Shown in pieces: positions 55,208 to 64,000 of a DNA stretch of 64,000 nucleotides. Both the position numbers and the translations under genes were made by a program. Location of the stretch: the NCBI GenBank assembly GCA_018000295.1, contig JAGNKE010000007.1:38886-102885 (forward strand), given 5' to 3'. How positions within the stretch are numbered: position 1 is the stretch's first letter; each line of letters begins with the position of its first letter. The stretch comes from Alphaproteobacteria bacterium (GTDB lineage Bacteria > Pseudomonadota > Alphaproteobacteria > Micavibrionales > Micavibrionaceae). The notes under the pieces are model-generated. The model was not told where the DNA came from. It did no database searches and saw only the letters and a program-made list of their open reading frames with translations.

Positions 55208-55455
55208 TATTGTGCTCCTTCTTCTTTTTTAGCGGCAGGCTTTCTCTTGCGCTTGCGGCTGTTGGGCAGGAAATTGCGAAGAACGATCGTCGCATCGGCA
55301 TCGCACAGCGTATCCATCCCACGCGCCTTGCGCTTCATGGATTTCGGCTTGTTCATCATCATGTGTCGGGAATGGGACGGTTTAGCTTTGACTTTGCCCT
55401 TAGCCGTCACCTTAAAGCGCTTTTTGGCGCTCGAGTGCGTTTTCATTTTCGGCAT
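55207..55455 (-). CDS. rpmI: 50S ribosomal protein L35
   Basis: 82 residues. [20 protein letters not shown] and the [18 protein letters not shown] block identify L35. It is longer than the usual 65 by a basic C-terminal tail ([16 protein letters not shown]). The start at 55455 is set by GGAG seven bases upstream and by homology; in-frame codons upstream are not conserved. Confidence 0.95.
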   Translation of the reverse strand: MPKMKTHSSAKKRFKVTAKGKVKAKPSHSRHMMMNKPKSMKRKARGMDTLCDADATIVLRNFLPNSRKRKRKPAAKKEEGAQ

Positions 55456-55740
55456 TTTCATCTCCAGAATTATTATTGAACCATGCGATCGAGGCATGCC
55501 GATTTCAGCCAGACCGCTCTTTAAGAAGCGCTATATAACAGCGGCCTTCGACGTAAATCAAGCTTTTTTTGAACGCGTCCGGAAAAGATTAAAACGCCTT
55601 ACTTCAAATTTTTTCGATTGTAGGCACTTTGTTGTGAATTGGACTAAATTATTGAAAATAAACAAAAAACATAGGACTTGTGGCGTCTATATGCTCACAC
55701 TACACTAGCTCGTCCTTACCGAATCGCACAAAGGAAATTC

Positions 55741-56610
55741 ATGACGAACCCAGAAAAAAGGCAGCCTATAGGCCTTCTCCTGTGCCTCTTGATGGTCGTA
55801 ATAGGCTTTATTTCTCCTGTATATTCGGAAGATAAGCCCCCTGCCGTTCCGGTTACGGAGGTGCAAGCTGAGACCTTGGCGCCGCCTCCCGTCCTCGCCG
55901 CTCCCGATAAAAAACAAGCCGCGGCAGAAGAGGAGCCGCAAGATCAAGCAAAGCCGAACGCGAATACTCTTGTGGTCGTGGAGCTGTTCTCATCGCAGGC
56001 CTGCGTCTTCTGCCCTAAAGCAGACACTTTGTTGGGCGAACTGACAAAGGCGGAGAAAGTATTGGCGCTGTCCTGCCATGTCGATTATTTCGATGTCAAA
56101 ACTGGGTCGCTCTCGCACCCGTTCTGCAGCACCCGCCAGATCGCCTACGAATCAACCCTCCGCGCTGGGCCGAAATACACGCCGCAGATGGTCATAAACG
56201 GGCGCTACGATGCCGTGGGGTACCTAAAGGAAGATGTTCTGACGGCCATACGTCGGGCCAGAAAGGGGCAGGGGCTCATTGAGCCGGAGGTGCGGCAGGA
56301 GCCGGACCTTCAGACCTTTACCCTGATTCTCCCTGAAATGACGGTAGCACAAGATTCGATCTATAAAATCTACATTCTGAACTTCGATAGCCCGCATGAA
56401 ATTAAGGTCGCAGAAGGGGGAAATAAGGGCAAGACGATGACGTATTATAACATCGTCTCCACTGTCGGTATTCTTGGGGAATGGGCCGGAGAAGCCAAAT
56501 CCCTGAAATTTAATCCGAAGATGAGCAATAAGGCCTCTGGATTTGCGGTTCTCATTAACGACCAGAAATCGGGAGTAATTATCGGCGCTGCCCAATACCG
56601 ACGGTCTTAG
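55741..56610 (+). CDS. DUF1223 thioredoxin-like exported protein
   Basis: 289 residues. A hydrophobic leader (about 12-32) is followed by a Pro/Ala/Glu linker and a DUF1223 domain from about 75: VVVELFSSQACVFCPKADTLLGEL with a CVFC redox-like pair, then LSCHVDYFD, STRQIAYES and YTPQMVINGRYDAVG. The fold is thioredoxin-like, but no function has been proved for the family. The ATG at 55741 has AAGGAAA upstream; the frame continues to 55678 without a ribosome site. Confidence 0.88.
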   Translation: MTNPEKRQPIGLLLCLLMVVIGFISPVYSEDKPPAVPVTEVQAETLAPPPVLAAPDKKQAAAEEEPQDQAKPNANTLVVVELFSSQACVFCPKADTLLGELTKAEKVLALSCHVDYFDVKTGSLSHPFCSTRQIAYESTLRAGPKYTPQMVINGRYDAVGYLKEDVLTAIRRARKGQGLIEPEVRQEPDLQTFTLILPEMTVAQDSIYKIYILNFDSPHEIKVAEGGNKGKTMTYYNIVSTVGILGEWAGEAKSLKFNPKMSNKASGFAVLINDQKSGVIIGAAQYRRS

Positions 56611-56634
56611 CCTCGATCGGCCGCGCACATAGCG

Positions 56635-56670
56635 AAACCGCCCCCTGTCGAAACAAGGAGCGGTTTGCTT
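56635..56670 (+). terminator. Probable terminator
   Basis: AAACCGC at 56635 and GCGGTTT near 56659 enclose a second stem (CCCTGT/ACAAGG, imperfect), followed by GCTTT. The T run is weak. Confidence 0.6.
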
Positions 56671-56716
56671 TCCGTGTGTGGGGAACTTGTGTATCCCTCT
56701 CGGATAAATCTCGGAA

Positions 56717-56752
56717 CTTCGGCAGTTGCGTGTGTGGGGATGGCTGCCGAAG
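56717..56752. repeat. Perfect 9-bp inverted repeat downstream of polA
   Basis: CTTCGGCAG (56717-56725) and CTGCCGAAG (56744-56752) with an 18-base loop that contains GTGTGTGGGGA, which also occurs about 50 bases upstream. No gene or T run is attached. Function unknown; it could be part of a small RNA or a processing site. Confidence 0.4.
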
Positions 56753-56849
56753 CGGAGGGATTACTAACATGGCTCTCCAAAAACTGTCAACAGAAATATA
56801 GCGTTAAGTGCATAAAATATTCATTCTTTCCTAATATTGAATATGCAGC

Positions 56850-59651
56850 CTAATGCGCCGCCGCCCAGCTGGTTCCGGCCCCGGCTTCCACAACCAGAGG
56901 GACGGAGATATCTATTCCATTGATTTTAAATGAATTTTCCATAGTCCTGAGAGCAATCGCCTTAGTTTGCTCGATTTCGGGCTCGGAAACCTCAAAAATA
57001 AGCTCGTCATGAACCTGCAGGAGCATCCGCGCCTTCAGTCCTTCCTTTTTCAGGGCCGCCGGAAGCCGCCCCATGGCGATTTTGATGATATCCGCCGCCG
57101 TACCTTGCAGAGGAGCGTTGATCGCCTGCCGCTCGGCGCCACGAGCACGGGCGGGGTTCTTGTCCTTGATTCCGGGGATCACGCATTTCCGCCCGAACAA
57201 GGTAACAACATGGCCGTTTCTCTTGGCTTCGGCCTTGGTAGCCTCCATATAGGCCTGGATTTCTTTAAAACGGTTGAGATAACGGCGGATGAACTCGCTG
57301 GCCTCGGCCACGGGAATACCAAGCTGCCGCGCTAAACCATATCCGGATATCCCATAGATGATCCCGAAATTCACAGCTTTCGCCTGCCGCCGGATATCCG
57401 GTGTGACCTGCTCCAGAGGAACCCCGAAAACTTGTGAAGCGGTCAGGGCGTGAATATCCGCGCCGTCCTTGAAAGCCTGTTTCAGGGCTTCCACCCCCGC
57501 CATATGTGCAGACAGCCGCAATTCAATCTGGGAATAATCCACTGACAGCAGGACATGACCATCCTCCGCGATAAAGGCCTCACGGATTTTTCGCCCTTCC
57601 TCGGTGCGGATCGGGATGTTCTGCAGATTAGGATCGGTAGAAGCCAGCCGCCCCGTGCTGGTCCCTGTCAGGTGATAGGATGTATGCACCCGCCCGGTCG
57701 CGGGATTGATCTCATCTTGCAAGGCATCCGTATAGGTTGATTTGAGTTTGGCCAACTGCCGGAATTCCAGAATTTTTTTGACGATCTCATGGCCCTCGGC
57801 GGCGAGGTCTTCAAGCACGTCCACAGATGTACTCCAGTCGCCCGTCTTGGTCTTGCTGCCGCCCTTCAACCCCATCTCGTCAAAAAGGACTTCGCCCACC
57901 TGCCGGGGAGAGGCGACGTTAAAGGGCCGCCCCGCCAGAGCGTGAATCTCCTCTTCAAGAACCATAAGTTTCTTGCCGAATTCATCGCTCATCTTCTTCA
58001 GGACTTTCGGATCGACCTTGATCCCCGCAAGTTCCATATCCGCGATGACAGGGATCAAGGGCCGTTCGATCATCTCGTACACGGCGGTCATTTTCTCCCG
58101 CGCCAGCCGCGGCTTGAAAATTCGGTACAGGCGCAGGGTCATTTCCGCATCTTCGGCGGCGTAATGCGTCGCCGCCTCCAGCCCGATCTTATCGAACGTC
58201 ACCTGTTGCTTGCCCTTGCCCGCAACCTCCTCGAACGCGATCATCTTATGCCCGCAGCACATCTGGGCAAGGTTATCGAGCGAATGGCTGTGCGCTGATC
58301 CGTCTAGCACATAGGACATCAGCATCGTATCGTCGCACGGCGTGATCCGAATGCCGTGCCGCGCAAACATCTGCCAGTCATATTTCATGTTATGACCGAT
58401 TTTAAGCACGCTCTCATCCTCAAGCACGGGCTTCAGCAATTCAACCGCCGTCTTCAAATCCATTTGTTTGACGGTCGAAGACGCGCTATCCCCGAACAGG
58501 TCCGTTGAAAAACTGTGACCAACCGGGATATACGCCGCCTTGCCGATCCGTGATGCCAGCGAAATCCCGACCAGCTTCGCCTTCGCAGGCGTCAGAGCGG
58601 TCGTCTCCGTATCCACGGCCAGCAAGCCCGTTTCATACGCATCCGCAATCCATTCTTTCAGAGTCTCAGGATCCGTAATCATCGTATAGACATTGGCAGA
58701 GGCGGAGGGGAGCTTGTCCTGCTCGAAATGCGCCTCGACCGTTACATCGCCATGGTTTTTTGCCGCGATCGGCGTCCCGCCCAGCCTGCGGATGATCGAG
58801 GAAAAAGCGTGTTTCTCAAGAAAAGCCATCAATTCCGGCTTGTCCGGATCGTGGGTTTTCAAATCCTCCAGCGCCATCGGCACCGGCGCATAAGCATCGA
58901 GCGCCACCAGCTTTTTGGAAATCCTTGCCGCTTCGGTGTGTTGAATAAGCACTTCGCGCCGCTTGGGCTGCTTGATTTCTCCGGCACGTTCCAGAAGCTC
59001 TTCCAGAGTTCCATACGCATTGATCAACTCGGCGGCGGTTTTCACGCCGATCCCCGGAACGCCGGGTACATTGTCCACCTTGTCCCCCGCCAGAGCCTGC
59101 ACGTCTACGACCTTCTCCGGCGCGACCCCGAATTTCTCGATAACATCGGCCAGTTCCAGCCATTTATTTTTCATGGGATCCAGCATCCGCACACCCGGTC
59201 GTATAAGCTGCATCAAATCCTTGTCGGAGGAAACGATCACGACCTTCTTCCCCTGTTCCAGCGCCAGCCGCGTATAGGTGGCGATCAGATCGTCGGCCTC
59301 ATAGCCCTCCATCTCCAAAGCCGGGATATCGAACGCCTGCGTCGCCTCGCGCACCAGCGGGAATTGCGGGATGAGATCTTCCGGCGTCTCGTCGCGGTTG
59401 GCCTTGTATTGCGGGTAGATTTTATTGCGGTAGTTCTCCCGCGCCGCGTCGAACACCACCGCCAGATAAGGCGCATGATAATCCTTGAGCATCTTGAGCA
59501 GCATACTGGTATACCCATACACGGCCCCAACGGGAACACCCTCGGGATTGGTCATCGACCCGCGCCCGGAATAGGCCAGCGCGTAATAGGCCCGGAAAAT
59601 AAAGCCCGACCCGTCGATCAGGAATAATTCGTCTTTATGGTTCTCACTCAT
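56850..59651 (-). CDS. polA: DNA polymerase I
   Basis: 933 residues with all three activities. The 5'-3' exonuclease domain is at 1-290 (FLIDGSGFIFRAYYAL). The 3'-5' exonuclease domain keeps DTETTAL, so proofreading appears active. The polymerase motifs are VDYSQIELRLSAH (A), RRQAKAVNFGIIYGISGYG (B) and LLQVHDELIFEV (C). It fills gaps in repair and removes RNA primers. Transcribed divergently from the flavoprotein gene, with 80 bases between. Confidence 0.97.
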   Translation of the reverse strand: MSENHKDELFLIDGSGFIFRAYYALAYSGRGSMTNPEGVPVGAVYGYTSMLLKMLKDYHAPYLAVVFDAARENYRNKIYPQYKANRDETPEDLIPQFPLVREATQAFDIPALEMEGYEADDLIATYTRLALEQGKKVVIVSSDKDLMQLIRPGVRMLDPMKNKWLELADVIEKFGVAPEKVVDVQALAGDKVDNVPGVPGIGVKTAAELINAYGTLEELLERAGEIKQPKRREVLIQHTEAARISKKLVALDAYAPVPMALEDLKTHDPDKPELMAFLEKHAFSSIIRRLGGTPIAAKNHGDVTVEAHFEQDKLPSASANVYTMITDPETLKEWIADAYETGLLAVDTETTALTPAKAKLVGISLASRIGKAAYIPVGHSFSTDLFGDSASSTVKQMDLKTAVELLKPVLEDESVLKIGHNMKYDWQMFARHGIRITPCDDTMLMSYVLDGSAHSHSLDNLAQMCCGHKMIAFEEVAGKGKQQVTFDKIGLEAATHYAAEDAEMTLRLYRIFKPRLAREKMTAVYEMIERPLIPVIADMELAGIKVDPKVLKKMSDEFGKKLMVLEEEIHALAGRPFNVASPRQVGEVLFDEMGLKGGSKTKTGDWSTSVDVLEDLAAEGHEIVKKILEFRQLAKLKSTYTDALQDEINPATGRVHTSYHLTGTSTGRLASTDPNLQNIPIRTEEGRKIREAFIAEDGHVLLSVDYSQIELRLSAHMAGVEALKQAFKDGADIHALTASQVFGVPLEQVTPDIRRQAKAVNFGIIYGISGYGLARQLGIPVAEASEFIRRYLNRFKEIQAYMEATKAEAKRNGHVVTLFGRKCVIPGIKDKNPARARGAERQAINAPLQGTAADIIKIAMGRLPAALKKEGLKARMLLQVHDELIFEVSEPEIEQTKAIALRTMENSFKINGIDISVPLVVEAGAGTSWAAAH

Positions 59652-59731
59652 GCCCTGTAAACTGAACGAGTCGAACGCCCCTGTCCAGAGCCGAGCTTGT
59701 CTTTCGCCCCGTAATCCTGTCTATTGGCGCG

Positions 59732-60937
59732 ATGAAAAGGGCGGATGTCATAATTATAGGGGCTGGGGCGGCGGGCTTGATGTGCGCGGGCGAGGCGGCC
59801 GCGCGGGGGCGCAGCGTCAGGGTCATCGAGCATACAGGTAAAATTGGTGAAAAAATCCGAATTTCGGGAGGAGGGCGCTGCAACTTTACAAACCTCCACA
59901 GCGGCCCGGAAAATTTCATTTCTCAAAACCCGCATTTCTGCAAATCCGCCCTCAGTCGCTTCACGCCCCAAGATTTTATCGAGATCGTAAAATACCACGG
60001 CATAGCCTTTCACGAAAAACCCTATGAGGATTACGCCGACCAAACCGCACGCGGCCAGCTCTTCTGTGACGAGTCCAGCAAACAGATCATTGATATGCTC
60101 ATCAGCCGCTGTATCGACAACGGCGCAGTCATCGAAATTCAGACCAAAATCAAATCCGTCAGCAAGGACGGCGAAACCTTCCACCTTAAAACTGATCAGG
60201 GCGAATTCGAAAGCGCGTCTCTGGTAATCGCCAGCGGCGGCCTTTCCATTCCTAAAATCGGCGCTAGTAACTTCGGCTACGAGCAGGCAAAGAAATTCGG
60301 CATGGAGATCGTTCCGCCGCGCGCCGCTCTGGTGCCACTGACCTTCGATCAAAAAACATTGGAACGCACCGCGCCGCTCTCCGGACTCTCGATAGACGCG
60401 CGCGTGTTTTTTGAAAAAACCTCCTTCCGCGAAGGCTTGCTGTTCACCCATCGCGGCCTCTCCGGCCCCTCTATTCTGCAGATTTCTTCTTACTGGGAGG
60501 AGGGAAAAGCGATCACCGTCGATCTGATTCCTGACAAAGACGCGCTCGATTGTCTTAAATCTGCTCGTAAAAGTTCGCCGAAGCAAAAACTACGGACAAT
60601 TCTTTCGGACCTTCTGCCGCAACGCCTCGCGCACCTTCTGGCGGAGGAAAGCGGCAACGACGAACGCATGGCCGATCTTTCGGATCTGAAACTTACGGCG
60701 ATTTCATCTTTAATAAAAAACTGGTCCGTCATGCCCGCTGGCACCGAAGGCTACCGCACGGCGGAGGTCACATGGGGCGGGGTGGATACAAGCGCACTTT
60801 CTTCGAAAACGTTTGAAGCGAAGAATGTTCCAGGCCTCTATTTCATCGGCGAGGTTCTGGATGTCACCGGGCATTTGGGTGGCCATAATTTTCAATGGGC
60901 ATGGGCATCCGGCTGGTGCGCCGGACAGGAGGTATAA
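59732..60937 (+). CDS. YhiN/HI0933-family flavoprotein
   Basis: 401 residues. FAD-binding Rossmann motif VIIIGAGAAGLMCAGEAAARG at the start, then GEKIRISGGGRCNFTN, the fingerprint of the HI0933/YhiN group, and a C-terminal GEVLDVTGHLGGHNFQWAWASG. The enzyme's reaction is unknown; it is assigned as an NAD(P)/FAD-dependent oxidoreductase. Its stop lies one base before the start of the pseudouridine synthase gene. Confidence 0.88.
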   Translation: MKRADVIIIGAGAAGLMCAGEAAARGRSVRVIEHTGKIGEKIRISGGGRCNFTNLHSGPENFISQNPHFCKSALSRFTPQDFIEIVKYHGIAFHEKPYEDYADQTARGQLFCDESSKQIIDMLISRCIDNGAVIEIQTKIKSVSKDGETFHLKTDQGEFESASLVIASGGLSIPKIGASNFGYEQAKKFGMEIVPPRAALVPLTFDQKTLERTAPLSGLSIDARVFFEKTSFREGLLFTHRGLSGPSILQISSYWEEGKAITVDLIPDKDALDCLKSARKSSPKQKLRTILSDLLPQRLAHLLAEESGNDERMADLSDLKLTAISSLIKNWSVMPAGTEGYRTAEVTWGGVDTSALSSKTFEAKNVPGLYFIGEVLDVTGHLGGHNFQWAWASGWCAGQEV

Positions 60938-60938
60938 A

Positions 60939-61667
60939 ATGGCTAAGGAAAAATCAGTGCGGCTGGACCGCCTTCTCTCCAATCTCGGCTACGGCAGCCG
61001 CAAGGAAATGACCATGGCCGTCAAGAACGGCTGGGTCGATGTGGACGGGGAGCGTGTCACCGACCCCGGCTTTTCCGTGGCGCCGGAGATGGTACGCGAA
61101 GGGCGTGTCCTGCTGGACGGTGAAAAGCTTGACCCCCTGCCGCCTTTGAACATCATGCTGAACAAGCCCGCCGGCGTAACGAGTTCGCATAAAGACCCCG
61201 GCAAGGTCGTTTACGACCTGCTGCCCGAGCGGTACGCCCGCCGCAGCCCCAAGCTCTCCATCGCCGGACGGCTGGACAAGGACAGCACGGGGCTGGTGAT
61301 CCTGACCGATGACGGCGATCTGCTCCACCGCATCACCCACCCGCGCCGCCACGCCCAAAAACATTACCGTGTCACCCTGCGCGACCCCCTGAAGGGCAAC
61401 GAGGCGGAGATTTTCGCACGGGGCGATATGATGCTGGGCGGGGAGGATAAGCCGCTCAGACCCGCGCAATGGACCCCGGAAGGCAAAAAGGCGGGCGTCA
61501 TGATTCTGGAGGAGGGCCGTAACAGGCAAATCCGCCGCATGTTCGAAAAGCTGGACAACGAGGTGGTCACCCTCCATCGTTTTATGATCGGCAATCTGAC
61601 CCTCGGCGAACTAGCGCAAGGGAAATGGTGTATTTTAAGCAAAACAGATATAAAAAAGTTAATTTAA
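60939..61667 (+). CDS. RsuA-family 16S rRNA pseudouridine synthase
   Basis: 242 residues: S4 RNA-binding domain (about 8-55: VRLDRLLSNLGYGSRKEM) and a catalytic domain with GRLDKDSTGLVILTDDG (catalytic Asp) and ILEEGRNRQIRRMFEKL. This fits RsuA-type enzymes that isomerise a uridine in 16S rRNA; RluB/E/F-type activity cannot be excluded. AGGAGG sits just before the ATG. It is probably co-transcribed with the flavoprotein gene. Confidence 0.9.
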   Translation: MAKEKSVRLDRLLSNLGYGSRKEMTMAVKNGWVDVDGERVTDPGFSVAPEMVREGRVLLDGEKLDPLPPLNIMLNKPAGVTSSHKDPGKVVYDLLPERYARRSPKLSIAGRLDKDSTGLVILTDDGDLLHRITHPRRHAQKHYRVTLRDPLKGNEAEIFARGDMMLGGEDKPLRPAQWTPEGKKAGVMILEEGRNRQIRRMFEKLDNEVVTLHRFMIGNLTLGELAQGKWCILSKTDIKKLI

Positions 61668-61694
61668 GACCAAAAAGTTTTTTTAAAAAACTCA

Positions 61695-62714
61695 CTAAAC
61701 CCAACCATCTGAAGAATTATTAATTTTAGACATGCTGTGATTCTCTAAACTAACTTTTACAAGTGGAAAAGAAATAGGATAAATAGCATCATCCCTTACC
61801 TCAAAACCCTTCAACGGTATTCCATACCTTTGAAGTATAATATTCAGAAAGCCTCTGGTATTTACATCTTTGATTACAACCCCATTTCCTTCGTTTTCGA
61901 GAACTTTCGGGGGATGAAAAAATATTCCAAAATGACCCTTCGCAAAATATATTGCAACGGCAGGATTAGATAAAATCTGAGACTCAAAGCACATTTCCCA
62001 GTAATCACCTTTTTCTGTCGTACCTGTACCGATAGTAATTTCCTCATTAGCCTCTAGATTTTCTATTGGTCCAACGGTTTGAAGCCCCCAAAAAGTGCTT
62101 ACATAATGAAAGCCAAGCTTAGGTTCATAAAATACAGTTATTTCAAAATCACCCACGCTTTGAATTTTTTGTTGTGTGATAAGGCTATGGAATGCAGAGG
62201 AAAACGATGATCTGTCGTTATTATTCTTTGCTTTCTGTTCATGAAAAAGCTTCTGAAACTCTTCAAATGCATCTAAAGCACCAATCCACACTGAAGAAGA
62301 GCTTTCGAGGTCATTTTCGTCTATATCCCTACTAATCCTAAAAATAGATAATTCGGGTTCTGAACTAAATTTATCGACAATTGATAAAATAAACTCCGCA
62401 TCAGCGCGGCTTTCAATAAGAATTTCATATAAATATCGAGCGCACCTCTTGGAGCTAAAATTTGATTTTAAATCAGCGCTTTCCTCCAATAGTTTTTTGA
62501 ACTCTTTAATTACGTCGCACGCAGATTTAGGGTCGCCTGAATAGCTAACGCATATATTAGGGTAAAGGATAATTGTTTTCAGACTAGCATCTAGGACAGG
62601 ATCAGAACGGAGGTTTTTGCGATCCTTAGGCACTAAATTTTCATGATACGTGATTTTTGTATCAGACAAAATCACGATCGATTCATCAAATTTTTTAGCA
62701 ATTACAATGGTCAT
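61695..62714 (-). CDS. HslV/proteasome-like Ntn-hydrolase candidate
   Basis: 339 residues, AT-rich, family not recognised. The N-terminus aligns with HslV: Thr2 follows the initiator Met, Asp18 lies 16 residues later as Asp17 does in mature HslV, and LKTIILYPN has Lys46 where HslV has KKVRRLY with Lys33, after an insertion of about 12. VSYSGD then matches the HslV GFAGG strand. The remaining about 270 residues have a helical middle and a C-terminal block with TIGTGTTEKG. HslV itself is about 175 residues and pairs with HslU; no ATPase is adjacent here. The activity is inference from spacing. Confidence 0.55.
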   Translation of the reverse strand: MTIVIAKKFDESIVILSDTKITYHENLVPKDRKNLRSDPVLDASLKTIILYPNICVSYSGDPKSACDVIKEFKKLLEESADLKSNFSSKRCARYLYEILIESRADAEFILSIVDKFSSEPELSIFRISRDIDENDLESSSSVWIGALDAFEEFQKLFHEQKAKNNNDRSSFSSAFHSLITQQKIQSVGDFEITVFYEPKLGFHYVSTFWGLQTVGPIENLEANEEITIGTGTTEKGDYWEMCFESQILSNPAVAIYFAKGHFGIFFHPPKVLENEGNGVVIKDVNTRGFLNIILQRYGIPLKGFEVRDDAIYPISFPLVKVSLENHSMSKINNSSDGWV

Positions 62715-62753
62715 TGCCCAGATTTCAAAAAAGAGTTGGTAAAAAACTCAGCA

Positions 62754-62789
62754 CAAAAAAAGAGACCCCGGCGATAAACACTGGGGCCT
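62754..62789 (-). terminator. Rho-independent terminator, minus strand
   Basis: On the minus strand GGCCCCAG and CCGGGGTC form a stem around a 10-base loop, followed by TCTTTTTTT. It would end the transcript of the small gene at 62851-63030. Confidence 0.75.
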
Positions 62790-62850
62790 TTGAGGTTGGG
62801 GTGATAAGCTAACGAAATTACCAGATAATTTCGCTAGCAGCGGGTTGAAA

Positions 62851-63030
62851 CTATTTACAGGAAGCGGACCCCTCTTGTCTATGATTATTTTTAGGGATAC
62901 GCACGGTAATTCTTTTTGTCTTCCGCACAGCCGCCATCTGCACGACAAGCGCGGCAGAAAAAACGAAAGCTGTTGCGGCGATAAACATTTGAAACCCTTT
63001 CGAAACGGCCCCTTTAGCGGAGGCGCTCAT
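62851..63030 (-). CDS. Small membrane protein
   Basis: 59 residues: basic start (MSASAKGAVSKG), one hydrophobic helix (about 13-32), then a Lys/Arg-rich tail. Support comes from the terminator just downstream on the same strand; there is no recognised family. ATG at 63030 is assumed; a GTG at 63042 is possible. Confidence 0.45.
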   Translation of the reverse strand: MSASAKGAVSKGFQMFIAATAFVFSAALVVQMAAVRKTKRITVRIPKNNHRQEGSASCK

Positions 63031-63151
63031 TGTTATTCTCACTAAAGACAGTGTACCAGCTTCGTTTCCCGTCTGTCAAAATTTTAAATGTTTTTTAGGG
63101 GATATTTTTCCCTTGACAAAAACACCCGAAAAAAGCGGCCAAATCAGCGGG

Positions 63152-63961
63152 TTATATTCTGGAAACCGCGTAGAAAGCCACCACCGCCGCGTTCGAAACG
63201 TTAAGGCTCTGGATGGGTCCGGAGGCCGGCAAACGGCACAAAACATCGCAGTTTTCGCGAATCAGTCGCCGGATTCCCTCGCCCTCGGAGCCCAGAACCA
63301 GCACGATTTTGGCCGAATCACCGCCTTTCGTCGGCAGTGATTCGCCGATAACCTTCTCCCCGCGCTCATCCAGCCCGACAACCCAAAACCCGTCCTCTTT
63401 CAACTCCTCCAGCGCCCGCGACAGATTCGTGGCATTCACGATCGGAATGTGCTCGACGGCCCCGCAGGCTGTCTTGGCCACCACGGCATCCAGCTCCGGC
63501 GCGTGCTTCTTCTGCTGAATCAGACCGCTCAGCCCGAACACGCAGGCGCTGCGAAGAATAGCCCCTAGATTATGCGGGTCAGTGACTTGATCGAGCATGA
63601 CCAATACCGTGCGTGGCCGCCCCCGCGCCGCGATCAACAGATCAATAAGGTCGCGTTCCTCTAGAGGCGCGGCGGATAAAGCCACCCCCTGATGCACAGA
63701 CCCATAAGGCAGGGACTTATCGATCAGGGCTTTGTCCACCGTTTCCGGCTCCGGTCGCTTCAGCTTCTTCTCCCGCGCTTCGGCCAGCGTGGCCTCGAAC
63801 CCGCCCGCCGCCTGTGGCGTGAGGTATAACGCCTCGATCACCCGCTCAGGGTTCAGCCAAGCCTCCCGCACGGCATGAAACCCATAAAGCGTGGGCTTGC
63901 GTTTGAGTTTATGCTCAGACGGACGGTTCTTTTGAGACTTAAAGCGTGTATCTTTTTTCAT
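63152..63961 (-). CDS. rlmB: 23S rRNA 2'-O-methyltransferase of SpoU type (RlmB-like)
   Basis: 269 residues. After a basic N-terminal tail comes the substrate-binding region (LYGFHAVREAWLNP...). The SPOUT knot domain has LDQVTDPHNLGAILRSACVFG, VLGSEGEGIRRLIREN and IQSLNVSNAAVVAFY, the three SpoU motifs. RlmB methylates G2251 in 23S rRNA; TrmH-like specificity is less likely given the N-terminal domain. ATG at 63961 is used; a GTG six codons earlier exists. Confidence 0.9.
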   Translation of the reverse strand: MKKDTRFKSQKNRPSEHKLKRKPTLYGFHAVREAWLNPERVIEALYLTPQAAGGFEATLAEAREKKLKRPEPETVDKALIDKSLPYGSVHQGVALSAAPLEERDLIDLLIAARGRPRTVLVMLDQVTDPHNLGAILRSACVFGLSGLIQQKKHAPELDAVVAKTACGAVEHIPIVNATNLSRALEELKEDGFWVVGLDERGEKVIGESLPTKGGDSAKIVLVLGSEGEGIRRLIRENCDVLCRLPASGPIQSLNVSNAAVVAFYAVSRI

Positions 63962-64000
63962 GCGGGGACAATTGCACACTTGACATCAAAAGCAAAATCT

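Overview
The window reads as chromosomal DNA of an alphaproteobacterium. The main marker is gcrA, an alphaproteobacterial cell-cycle regulator, at 35400-35930. Supporting signs are a two-domain cold-shock protein, the acpS-lepB-rnc-era order, an intracellular polyhydroxyalkanoate depolymerase and a single bifunctional RelA/SpoT gene. Large prepilin-like proteins and an IcmL-like protein would fit a deep-branching group such as the Micavibrionales or an unclassified Rhodospirillales-like lineage. That placement is inference; only the class is well supported. Most genes are ordinary housekeeping genes packed into short operons, often with 1-8 bp stop/start overlaps.

Layout. 1-6572: the end of mlaF (lipid transport ATPase, cut by the window edge), penicillin-binding protein 1A, and a convergent mechanosensitive channel/zntB pair. 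6850-10444: small membrane and hypothetical genes, a VIT-type iron/manganese transporter and a glutathione peroxidase. 10678-12375: tRNA-Gly(GCC), a class III CoA-transferase gene, and a decayed second copy of the same tRNA with its upstream flank. 12396-16483: small hypotheticals, a Pro-tRNA editing protein, CnoX, a Trm112-like protein and an acyltransferase. 16579-18383: leuA behind a leucine-rich leader peptide. 18424-23633: a GIY-YIG protein, phaZ, and a ydbH-ynbE-ydbL envelope lipid-transport operon. 23763-26587: a tandem beta-carbonic-anhydrase-like protein followed by a retron (structured RNA plus reverse transcriptase). 26588-28711: NYN ribonuclease-like, family 5 uracil-DNA glycosylase and a membrane/zinc-ribbon protein in one operon. 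28955-35930: rpoZ, rsh, apt, acpS-lepB-rnc-era and gcrA. 36286-43235: four consecutive prepilin-like genes, the middle two a recent duplication. 43286-55455: cold-shock protein, fadD, acetyltransferases, pheT and pheS split by an unrelated gene, a PIN toxin-antitoxin pair, an IcmL-like protein and rpmI-rplT. 55741-63961: a DUF1223 protein, polA, a YhiN flavoprotein, an RsuA-type pseudouridine synthase, an Ntn-hydrolase-like protein and rlmB.

Four parts stand out. (1) The retron has a perfectly paired 16-bp a1/a2 stem (25101-25116 with 25253-25268), two msr hairpins and one msd hairpin. They lie just upstream of a 436-residue reverse transcriptase with a long N-terminal extension and no obvious effector gene beside it. 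(2) The prepilin array contains a 909-bp direct repeat, identical as far as I can read it, that covers the N-terminal half of two adjacent genes. Their cysteine-rich C-terminal halves have diverged, an arrangement that could support gene conversion or surface variation. (3) The leuA leader peptide has 7 Leu codons among 18, and its ATG sits about where transcription should start. (4) An AT-rich orphan gene (61695-62714) carries the Thr-Asp-Lys spacing of an HslV/proteasome-type N-terminal nucleophile hydrolase.
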